A DNA stretch of 5,085 nucleotides from an uncultured Rivibacter sp. (GTDB lineage Bacteria; Pseudomonadota; Gammaproteobacteria; Burkholderiales; Burkholderiaceae): assembly GCA_946481025.1 (NCBI GenBank), contig CAMLNA010000226.1, positions 1 through 5,085 of the forward strand, written 5' to 3'. Positions 1 to 4,584 of this stretch are shown here, piece by piece. The notes beneath the pieces were generated by a model, which did no database searches, was not told where the DNA came from, and saw only the letters and a list, made by a program, of their open reading frames with translations. Position numbers and translations under genes: made by a program. The first letter of the stretch is position 1. Each line of letters opens with the position of its first letter.

Positions 1-1263
1 CTCGATCTTCTTGCCCAGGTACTCGGGCGTGCGGCCGATCATCAGCCCGGCGATGAACACCGCCAGGATCGCGAAGACCAGCATGCCGTACAGGCCCGAG
101 CCGACGCCGCCGAACACCACTTCGCCCAGCTGCATCAGCACCATCGGCACCAGGCCGCCCAGCGGCGTCAGCGAGTCGTGCATCGCGACCACCGCACCGC
201 ATGACGCCGCGGTGGTGATCACGGTGAACAGGCTGGAGGCGTCGATGCCGAAGCGGGCTTCCTTGCCTTCCATGTTGCCGCCCGGTTGCTCGGCCGAGAG
301 ACCCTGGTCGACGCCCAGGCCGGCCAGCAGCGGGTTGCCCTGCTGTTCCTGCACGGTGATGAGCACCACGCAGGCGACGAAGATCACGGCCATCGCCGCA
401 AGCACCGCCCAGCCCTGGCGGACGTCGCCGACCATGCGCCCGAAGGTGAAGCACAGCGCCGCCGGAATCAGGAGGATCGACAGCATCTGCACGAAGTTCG
501 TGAGTGCCGTCGGGTTCTCGTAGGGGTGCGCCGAGTTGGCGTTGAAGAAGCCGCCGCCGTTCGTGCCCAGCATCTTGATGGCCTCCTGCGAAGCCACGGG
601 GCCCATGGCGAGCGTCTGCCGGCCGCCTTCGAGCGTGGTGGCCTCGGGATAGGCGCTGAAGTTCTGGATCACCCCCTGGCTCGCGAAGAACAGGGCCAGC
701 AGCAGCGACAGGGGCAGCAGCACGTACAGCGTGATGCGGGTGAGGTCGACCCAGAAGTTGCCGATCGCCGAAGCCGACCTGGCGGCGAAGCCGCGCACCA
801 GCGCCAGCACCACCGCGATGCCCGTGGCCGCCGACAGGAAGTTCTGCACGGCCAGCGCCAGCATCTGGGTGAGGTAGCTCATCGTTGCCTCACCCGCATA
901 GCCCTGCCAGTTCGTGTTGGTGACGAAGCTGAGCGCGGTGTTGAACGACGAGTCCGCGCTCACCGCCGCCATGCCCTGCGGGTTGAGCGGCAGCAGGTGC
1001 TGCAGCCGCTGCAGACCGTAGGTGAACAGCACGCCGACGAGGCTGAACACCAGCACCGCGAGCGCGTACTGCTTCCAGGCCTGGCCCGCCGCCGCATCGG
1101 TGCCTGCGGCGCGGTAGAGCGCATGTTCGAGCTTCACCACCGGCGAAAGCCAGCGCGGCAGGCGGCCCTCGGCCACCGCCGCGATCCAGCGGCCCAGCGG
1201 CCAGGCGAGGGTCGGCAGCGCCAGCGCAAGGGCGGCCAGCTGGAGCCAGGCTTGCGAGCCCAC
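1..1263 (-). CDS. kdpA: KdpA, potassium-translocating subunit of the KdpFABC ATPase (C-terminal part beyond window)
   Basis: KdpA is the inner-membrane channel-like subunit of the high-affinity K+ pump KdpFABC. It binds and passes K+, while KdpB hydrolyses ATP. The 421 residues visible here align by eye with the E. coli protein (557 aa) from the N-terminus. Selectivity-filter-type loops are visible: VTNTN at residues 114-118, GTNGGG from residue 233, TTAASCGAV around C355, and [10 protein letters not shown] at 384-393. The KdpA signature [10 protein letters not shown] comes just before the window edge, so the fourth loop and the last membrane helices (roughly 135 residues) are off-window. The start is GTG: it gives the family N-terminus ([10 protein letters not shown]), and GAGGAG lies 7 nt upstream inside the end of kdpF. 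Only one base separates the kdpF stop from this start, indicating translational coupling. kdpB and kdpC are expected beyond position 1. No frameshift or missing filter residue was seen. Confidence 0.98.
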   Translation of the reverse strand, partial: MGSQAWLQLAALALALPTLAWPLGRWIAAVAEGRLPRWLSPVVKLEHALYRAAGTDAAAGQAWKQYALAVLVFSLVGVLFTYGLQRLQHLLPLNPQGMAAVSADSSFNTALSFVTNTNWQGYAGEATMSYLTQMLALAVQNFLSAATGIAVVLALVRGFAARSASAIGNFWVDLTRITLYVLLPLSLLLALFFASQGVIQNFSAYPEATTLEGGRQTLAMGPVASQEAIKMLGTNGGGFFNANSAHPYENPTALTNFVQMLSILLIPAALCFTFGRMVGDVRQGWAVLAAMAVIFVACVVLITVQEQQGNPLLAGLGVDQGLSAEQPGGNMEGKEARFGIDASSLFTVITTAASCGAVVAMHDSLTPLGGLVPMVLMQLGEVVFGGVGSGLYGMLVFAILAVFIAGLMIGRTPEYLGKKIE

Positions 1264-1264
1264 G

Positions 1265-1354
1265 TCAGAACTCCTCGGCCTTCAGGAGGGCCACGACCAG
1301 GTACAGGAGCAGGGCGGCGGCCGACACGGCGGCGGCGACAAATACGAAGTTCAT
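1265..1354 (-). CDS. kdpF: KdpF, small stabilising subunit of the KdpFABC ATPase
   Basis: This 29-residue protein is a single hydrophobic helix (residues 3-24) ending in KAEEF. Length and ending match E. coli KdpF (29 aa, ending NAEAF). In the known complex KdpF sits in the membrane against KdpA and KdpB and stabilises the pump; it behaves like a lipid-like accessory subunit. The sequence begins [10 protein letters not shown] with an ATG start. The best Shine-Dalgarno-like match upstream (AAGG at 1372-1375) is about 17 nt away, further than ideal, so initiation may be weak. It is the first gene of the operon and kdpA follows after one base. Small size means it is easily missed in automated annotation. 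Identification rests on length, hydrophobicity, C-terminal motif and position directly before kdpA. Confidence 0.94.
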   Translation of the reverse strand: MNFVFVAAAVSAAALLLYLVVALLKAEEF

Positions 1355-1435
1355 GGTTGCTTTGCGTTTGACCTTGATGCGAAGCCAAGCGTAGGCAAGT
1401 CCGCCTCAAATAGCCGTAGAGACCGGCGTCCCGGA

Positions 1436-1473
1436 CATCAAGAAAGCATCAAGAAAGCATCAAGACAGCATCA
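1436..1473 (-). promoter_or_regulatory. 11-bp tandem direct repeats upstream of kdpF, candidate response-regulator operator
   Basis: Read on the kdp coding strand, the heptamer CTTGATG recurs three times at exactly 11-bp spacing (units 1436-1446, 1447-1457, 1458-1468). A partial fourth copy (TGATG) lies at 1469-1473. The two units nearest kdpF are identical on the plus strand (CATCAAGAAAG); the third has one change (CATCAAGACAG). The array ends 82 bp before the kdpF start. OmpR/PhoB-family response regulators, which include KdpE, bind direct repeats on one helix face with about 10-11 bp periodicity. The proximal copy could supply a -35-like TTGATG, with a poor -10 candidate (TACGGC) 17 bp further on. 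That this is a KdpE site is inference from spacing and position; the repeat does not obviously resemble the T-rich E. coli KdpE site. Confidence 0.5.
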
Positions 1474-1533
1474 CGGCGCCGTGTTCCGGCGGCCCCTCCC
1501 CCCAAGAACGGGGTTGGTTCATCCCCCAAATGA

Positions 1534-1548
1534 GGCAGTGACACTGCC
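1534..1548. promoter_or_regulatory. 15-bp perfect palindrome upstream of the 83-aa gene
   Basis: GGCAGTG and CACTGCC form a perfect 7-bp inverted repeat around a single central A, ending 49 bp before the start of the 83-aa gene. The size and near-absent spacer suit a dimeric helix-turn-helix protein binding DNA better than an RNA hairpin, since a one-base loop cannot close. A C/G-run pair (CCCC at 1500-1503, GGGG at 1510-1513) and two TTGGGGG-type motifs on the minus strand (1497-1505 and 1522-1529) lie just upstream. I could not place a convincing sigma-70 promoter here. Operator function is inference. Confidence 0.4.
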
Positions 1549-1597
1549 CTGGTTTGCCGCGAACCTGCGGGCCATCGCGTCACTCTGGAGGCACAAG

Positions 1598-1849
1598 ATG
1601 TCGGTACTCCAAGTCAACGGTCACAGGGATTCGATTCATCGTCACGAATCGGCACCGCCGATGGACATTGCGCCCGGCATCGTGGGGCTGGTGATGCTCC
1701 CGGGTTCCGGCAAGCTGGTGTGGTGGACGGGGCGCGTGGCGATCGGCCTGCGGCATGAACCCGAGCGCCGCTCCCAAGGCATGTCGCACTCCGCGTTGTG
1801 GCTCCAGAAACTCATGCTCAACAAGCCCGGGAAGCTGCTTGCCGGTTGA
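1598..1849 (+). CDS. Uncharacterised 83-aa protein
   Basis: I do not recognise a named family. Support for a real gene: an ATG start with a strong Shine-Dalgarno (GGAGG at 1587-1591, 6 nt spacing), GC-rich third positions from about residue 21 onward, and a sequence that reads like a folded small domain. The first 20 residues are polar and His-rich (NGHRDSIHRHES) with less biased codon use. Residues 22-54 form a hydrophobic core with Gly-rich and aromatic elements: GIVGLVML, PGSGKLVWWTG, then RVAIGLRH. No signal peptide or clear membrane helix is visible. PGSGK is reminiscent of a nucleotide-binding loop but lacks the full Walker A pattern GxxxxGK[ST], so I do not call it one. A longer frame from 1481 exists but lacks a ribosome site. 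It is divergent from kdpFA and lies 24 nt upstream of the transglycosylase in the same frame, so the two are probably co-transcribed. Confidence 0.7.
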   Translation: MSVLQVNGHRDSIHRHESAPPMDIAPGIVGLVMLPGSGKLVWWTGRVAIGLRHEPERRSQGMSHSALWLQKLMLNKPGKLLAG

Positions 1850-1866
1850 GAACGGATTGAACGGAT
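1850..1866 (+). repeat. 9-bp-period direct repeat (GAACGGAT twice) before the transglycosylase start
   Basis: GAACGGAT occurs at 1850-1857 and again at 1859-1866, filling most of the 24-nt gap between the TGA of the 83-aa gene and the TTG start. The second copy contains the only Shine-Dalgarno-like bases (GGA) for the transglycosylase. Because the period is nine, translating through would give a repeated Glu-Arg-Ile. It may be a small tandem duplication with no function. Confidence 0.45.
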
Positions 1867-1873
1867 AGACGAC

Positions 1874-2812
1874 TTGCTGACGCCGGCCCGATCCTTCCTG
1901 CATTCGTCGCTGCTGCTGGCAGCCGCATGGCTGCTGGCGGCTGCGCCTGCGCGCGCGGCCGTCGAGATCGACGCCGAGGAGAACGCGCTGATCGAGAGCC
2001 TTCGCCTCGAGGCCGAGGGCTACGAGCTCGGCAACGGCGTACCGCAGGACGGCGTGCAGGCTGCGCGGCTGTACTGCAGGGCCGCGCGCCTGGGCGACGC
2101 CAGGTCGCAGTTCAACCTCGGCTGGATGTACACCAACGGGCGCGGCGTGCCGCGCAGCGACACCACCGCCGCGTTCTTCTTCGGCGCGGCCGCCGAGCAG
2201 GGCCACGAGCAGGCCGCCAACATGCTGCGCACGGTGGGCGGCCCGAGCGCAGAGGTGCCCGAATGCATGCGCGACCCGGTGCCGCCGGTGGTGACGGCCG
2301 CGGCCGTACAGAAGCCGCTGCCGGTGGTTGCCGCGGCCGACATCCCGCCGTCCGCGCCCAAGCCCATCGTCGACCTGGTGCAGAAGATCGCTCCCGAATA
2401 CCAGGTGCAGCCGCAGCTGGCGCTGGCCATCATCGAGGCCGAGTCCAACTACGACATCGTGGCGCTGTCGCCCAGGAACGCGAAAGGACTGATGCAGCTC
2501 ATCCCTGCGACCGCCGAGCGCTTCAACGTGAAGAACCCCTACGACCCGGCGCAGAACATCCGCGGCGGGCTGGCCTACCTGCGGTGGCTGCTGGCCTACT
2601 TCGAAGGCGACCTGAGCCTGGTGGCGGCGGCCTACAACGCGGGCGAAGGCGCAGTGGAGCGCTACCGCGGCATTCCGCCGTACCTCGAGACGCGCAACTA
2701 CGTGCGCAAGGTGCTGAAGACGGTGGGGCGCTTCACGCACCCCTTCGATGCGAGCGTCGCGGCACCGTCGCCGAAGATGCGGCTCGCACGCGAGCCGCAG
2801 CGCGGCCGCTGA
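1874..2812 (+). CDS. Secreted lytic transglycosylase (SLT domain) with Sel1-like repeats
   Basis: A predicted periplasmic murein lytic transglycosylase of 312 aa. These enzymes cleave the MurNAc-GlcNAc bond of peptidoglycan, leaving a 1,6-anhydro-MurNAc end. A signal peptide covers residues 1-28 (leucine/alanine-rich core, cleavage after ARA). Residues about 46-115 carry two Sel1-like helical repeats (YELGNGVPQD..AARLYCRAARLGDA and MYTNGRGVPRSD..AFFFGAAAEQGHEQA). An Ala/Pro linker (about 124-163) precedes the SLT domain (about 165-285). In this domain E190 of AEAES matches the catalytic glutamate of the Slt70 family, followed by GLMQLIP at 205-211, AAAYNAGEGAV at 251-261 and NYVRKVL at 275-281. 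Cys68 and Cys131 are the only cysteines in the mature part. No ATG fits: the frame opens after the upstream TGA, and TTG is the first usual start, with a weak GGA 8 nt upstream. CTG at 1877 is an alternative. It probably depends on coupling to the upstream 83-aa gene. Confidence 0.93.
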   Translation: MLTPARSFLHSSLLLAAAWLLAAAPARAAVEIDAEENALIESLRLEAEGYELGNGVPQDGVQAARLYCRAARLGDARSQFNLGWMYTNGRGVPRSDTTAAFFFGAAAEQGHEQAANMLRTVGGPSAEVPECMRDPVPPVVTAAAVQKPLPVVAAADIPPSAPKPIVDLVQKIAPEYQVQPQLALAIIEAESNYDIVALSPRNAKGLMQLIPATAERFNVKNPYDPAQNIRGGLAYLRWLLAYFEGDLSLVAAAYNAGEGAVERYRGIPPYLETRNYVRKVLKTVGRFTHPFDASVAAPSPKMRLAREPQRGR

Positions 2813-2819
2813 CGACGCC

Positions 2820-3203
2820 TCAGCTCTCTTCGGCTTCGATGAGCAGGCGCAATCGCGCCGCGCCGCGCACCTCCGTGGTGGCGGTGATGCGCAACGGCTG
2901 CCCCGCCGGAACGCGGCGGCGGAGGTGGTAGTCCAGCGAGTCCGAAGCGCCCGGGTTGGCGGTGGCAATGCTGCGCGACCACTGGTGGGCTCCGTCCACC
3001 AGGACCGTCATCGCATGGGTGGGCGCCTGTGCGCCCGCTGGGGCGCGCACGACGAAACGACAGTCGATCTCGAAGTCGCGGTCGCGCTGCAGGTCGGCGG
3101 GAATGTCGAGCGTGGCGACGTCGGCGTTGCCGGCGTCGACCGACCACCGCTCGGGGCGTCGTGCCGGCGATCCGGTCGGGTGTTCCATGGGCACTATTGG
3201 CAT
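2820..3203 (-). CDS. Uncharacterised 127-aa protein, probably beta-strand-rich
   Basis: No family is recognised. The first 20 or so residues are Pro/Arg-rich and probably disordered. From about residue 21 alternating polar and hydrophobic stretches suggest a compact beta sandwich: DVATLDIP, FEIDCRFVVRAP, HAMTVLVDG, SLDYHLRRRVP, LRITATTEV and AARLRLLIEAEES. One Cys (C48) and no obvious active-site motif were seen. There is no signal peptide at either candidate start, so a cytoplasmic location is the default. The start at 3203 overlaps the end of the lipoprotein gene by 10 nt and has AAGG very close upstream; a second in-frame ATG at 3188, just past the lipoprotein stop, is equally possible. 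Either way translation is likely coupled to the lipoprotein gene. The frame stays open upstream to 4037, but that part runs antisense to other genes and is not coding. The stop lies 7 bp from the transglycosylase stop. Confidence 0.75.
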   Translation of the reverse strand: MPIVPMEHPTGSPARRPERWSVDAGNADVATLDIPADLQRDRDFEIDCRFVVRAPAGAQAPTHAMTVLVDGAHQWSRSIATANPGASDSLDYHLRRRVPAGQPLRITATTEVRGAARLRLLIEAEES

Positions 3204-3502
3204 CGGCCTTGTTTCTCGAACCAGTAGACGATGTTGCCGGCGATCACGATGCTGCCCGAGACCACCGCCGTTGCGGCCGTCACCATGCCGGCGGCCACCA
3301 GCAGGGTCAGGCAGCCTTCGTTGCTGCAGCCGGCGAAGTAGCCCACCTGGTACAGCTCCAGCTCCATCCGCCGGGTTTCTATGCGGCAGCCGTCGTCGTA
3401 GACCTGCACGGTGCGCGGCGCATACACGCAGCCTTGCAGCAGGGCCACAACGAGCAGGAACGTGGCGAGGACACCGCCTCGCAGGCCGGGTTGCGTGGGC
3501 AT
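3194..3502 (-). CDS. Uncharacterised predicted lipoprotein, 102 aa
   Basis: The N-terminus (MPTQPGLRGG) leads into a hydrophobic stretch, residues 11-22, ending in LLQGC with C25 as the candidate lipidation site. Gln at -2 is unusual in a lipobox but Gly at -1 and Leu at -3 fit, so export and lipidation are likely. The mature part has a short soluble segment (YDDGCRIETRRMELELYQVG), two close cysteines (C59 and C64), then a long hydrophobic segment (about 65-95, ending GNIVYWFEKQ) and a final C101. Four cysteines after C25 could form two disulfides in the periplasm. I have an impression of similar 'GNxVYWxEKQGxC' endings in other uncharacterised proteobacterial proteins, but cannot name a family. 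Start choice: an open frame reaches 3661, but only this ATG puts the hydrophobic signal at the N-terminus. No Shine-Dalgarno is visible. First gene of a two-gene unit. Confidence 0.8.
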   Translation of the reverse strand: MPTQPGLRGGVLATFLLVVALLQGCVYAPRTVQVYDDGCRIETRRMELELYQVGYFAGCSNEGCLTLLVAAGMVTAATAVVSGSIVIAGNIVYWFEKQGRCQ

Positions 3503-3617
3503 GACGCAGTGTATGCGTGCGTCCGGGCGACCCTGCCGGCCCTGCAAGGTGCGGTCGTTCGTGCCGGATGACCCGTTCAGGGGGCACGCAGCGGCCGGTG
3601 CATTGGCTACCATTGCC

Positions 3618-3642
3618 GGTGTCGCTGCCCGACGGCGACACC
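3618..3642 (+). promoter_or_regulatory. Inverted repeat just upstream of the 97-aa membrane protein gene
   Basis: GGTGTCGC (3618-3625) and GCGACACC (3635-3642) form a perfect 8-bp inverted repeat with a 9-nt spacer, ending 17 nt before the ATG at 3660. It lies between the divergent lipoprotein and membrane-protein genes. It could be a leader stem-loop controlling access to a start that has no Shine-Dalgarno, or an operator. No T-tract follows on either strand, so it is not an intrinsic terminator. Confidence 0.4.
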
Positions 3643-3659
3643 CACCCCCGCTGCGCACC

Positions 3660-3953
3660 ATGATCGAGAAGTTGCTTGCCGCCGTTGTCCTTGCCGTGTG
3701 CGTGGGGCTGCTCGTGCGCCTGATGCTCGGAAGGAGTCGTCAGCAGCGGCTCGACGCAGCGGCGCGGCGCGCCGGTGCCCGCGTTCGCCACGTGGTCCAT
3801 GCCATGTGGCATTGGCGTTCGTCCCGCAAGCGCGCCGAGCGCATGGCCGACGAGGCCATCAAGCGGGCGGCTTCGCGCGACCGCGGCGACGGCCACTGGG
3901 ACGGCAACGTCTTCAAGCCCAAGTCGTTCCGCCGCCCGCGCAAGCCGCACTGA
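3660..3953 (+). CDS. Uncharacterised 97-aa small membrane protein with basic cytoplasmic tail
   Basis: An N-terminal hydrophobic helix (about residues 5-23, LLAAVVLAVCVGLLVRLML) is followed by a strongly Arg/Lys-rich segment. By the positive-inside rule the C-terminal 70 residues should be cytoplasmic. The middle (27-72) is predicted helical with many Arg and Ala residues (QQRLDAAARRAGARVRHVV, then RKRAERMADEAIKRAA). The tail contains HWDGNVFKPKSFRR. I know no function; proteins of this build with a 'GNVxxPxxF'-like tail seem to recur as hypotheticals in Burkholderiales, but that is recollection. The ATG at 3660 is the only start that places the helix at the N-terminus; the frame is open upstream to 3411, but that overlaps the lipoprotein gene on the other strand. 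No ribosome site is visible upstream. Third-position GC bias and the coherent membrane-anchor architecture support a real gene. Confidence 0.8.
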   Translation: MIEKLLAAVVLAVCVGLLVRLMLGRSRQQRLDAAARRAGARVRHVVHAMWHWRSSRKRAERMADEAIKRAASRDRGDGHWDGNVFKPKSFRRPRKPH

Positions 3954-4007
3954 CCCGCGGGTCGCTTGCGGGAACAGTCCTACAGCCGGGTGAGCGCATG
4001 CCGTCGC

Positions 4008-4026
4008 CAGACGCCTGCCGCGTCTG
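4008..4026. repeat. Short perfect stem-loop between the 97-aa and 162-aa genes
   Basis: CAGACGC (4008-4014) and GCGTCTG (4020-4026) pair perfectly around the 5-nt loop CTGCC. It starts 55 nt after the stop of the membrane protein gene, so it could act as a transcript end or 3' stabiliser, but no T-run follows on either strand. A 12-bp palindrome GACCCGCGGGTC (3952-3963) also overlaps that gene's stop codon. Confidence 0.35.
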
Positions 4027-4040
4027 ACAGGGCACACCCC

Positions 4041-4078
4041 CTTGCAGTTCTAGAGTCTTTACGAATCGCAACTGCAAG
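4041..4078 (+). promoter_or_regulatory. 9-bp inverted repeat abutting the ribosome binding site of the 162-aa gene
   Basis: CTTGCAGTT (4041-4049) and AACTGCAAG (4070-4078) are perfect reverse complements separated by 20 nt. The right arm ends directly against the Shine-Dalgarno AAGGAG (4079-4084), which lies 5 nt before the ATG at 4090. If both arms are transcribed they form a stem that could affect initiation; if the start site lies between them, the repeat would act as an operator instead. A -35-like CTGACA (4024-4029) is present, but I see no good -10 at proper spacing. Confidence 0.45.
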
Positions 4079-4089
4079 AAGGAGTGACC

Positions 4090-4578
4090 ATGAACGCAGC
4101 ACGATCAACACGCATGGGTCGAACGGTGCTGGCTTGTGCCCTGGGCACCTTGCTGGGAGCGTCCGTCGTGTCGGCCGCCCCGGCGGACAGGTCCGACGTC
4201 CAGGCGCGCTATGAGCAGGAGCGCGCACGGTGCGCGTCCGGCCAGTCGCACCAGGACCGGCGCACCTGCCTCCAGGAGGCGGCGGCGGCCCGGGGCGAGG
4301 CCCTGAAGGGCCGGCTGGACAACGGTCAGGCAGCCCGCTACGAGCAGAACGCCCTGATGCGCTGCAACGCCCTGCCGGTGAACGACCGCGACGAATGCCA
4401 GGCCCGCATGCGCGGCGAAGGCACGACCAGCGGCAGTGTCGAGGCGGGCGGCATCTACCGCGAGCTGGTCACGGTGGAGCCGGCGCCGCAGGCGATGCCG
4501 GCGCCGGATGTTTCGGCACCGCAGCCCGGCACGCCGGCACCGATGATGCCGCAGGCGAACCCCGGCCCCACGCAGTAG
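4090..4578 (+). CDS. Uncharacterised exported protein with duplicated Cys-pair motif and Pro-rich tail
   Basis: The 162-aa product has a classical signal peptide (residues 1-29: basic start, hydrophobic core LACALGTLLGASVV, cleavage after VSA). The mature part contains a twice-repeated element: Y41-E-Q...R47-C48...D56-R57...C60, and Y84-E-Q...R91-C92...D99-R100...C103. Each copy spaces its cysteines by 10-11 residues within a likely helical hairpin, so two intramolecular disulfides in the periplasm are plausible. A linker (GEGTTSGSVEAGGIYRELVT, 109-128) and a Pro/Ala/Met-rich, probably disordered tail (130-162) follow. I cannot assign a function. The ATG at 4090 is chosen because AAGGAG lies 5 nt upstream; an in-frame GTG at 4084 overlaps that site and is less likely. 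The stop lies 6 bp from that of the convergent ChrA-like gene. Confidence 0.88.
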   Translation: MNAARSTRMGRTVLACALGTLLGASVVSAAPADRSDVQARYEQERARCASGQSHQDRRTCLQEAAAARGEALKGRLDNGQAARYEQNALMRCNALPVNDRDECQARMRGEGTTSGSVEAGGIYRELVTVEPAPQAMPAPDVSAPQPGTPAPMMPQANPGPTQ

Positions 4579-4584
4579 TGACCG

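Noticed and set aside
286..1371. Plus-strand open frame of 361 codons across kdpA and kdpF
   Set aside because: It is antisense to conserved kdpA/kdpF, and its product is low-complexity (Arg, His, Gln, Glu) with no recognisable motif.
1500..1513. CCCC-N6-GGGG as a transcription terminator
   Set aside because: A four-base stem with no T-tract on either strand is too weak, and no gene ends nearby.
1481..1597. Longer start of the 83-aa protein at 1481
   Set aside because: No ribosome site lies before 1481, the added residues cover the palindromic regulatory region, and a strong GGAGG precedes the ATG at 1598.
1718..1735. PGSGK in the 83-aa protein as a Walker A ATP-binding loop
   Set aside because: The full GxxxxGK[ST] pattern is absent: Lys is followed by Leu, and there is no Walker B or P-loop fold context in 83 residues.
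1580..2968. Long minus-strand open frame of 462 codons opposite the 83-aa gene and transglycosylase
   Set aside because: The translation is Arg/His/Gly-rich with no domain. It is antisense to a clear SLT enzyme with signal peptide and catalytic motifs; long open antisense frames are common in GC-rich DNA.
3204..4037. Upstream extension of the beta-rich protein frame to a 405-residue product
   Set aside because: The extension overlaps the lipoprotein gene in another frame and runs antisense to the 97-aa gene. Its composition changes to Arg/Pro/His-rich shadow sequence before the Met at 3203.
4084..4089. GTG at 4084 as the start of the 162-aa protein
   Set aside because: It overlaps the Shine-Dalgarno AAGGAG, which is ideally spaced for the ATG at 4090.
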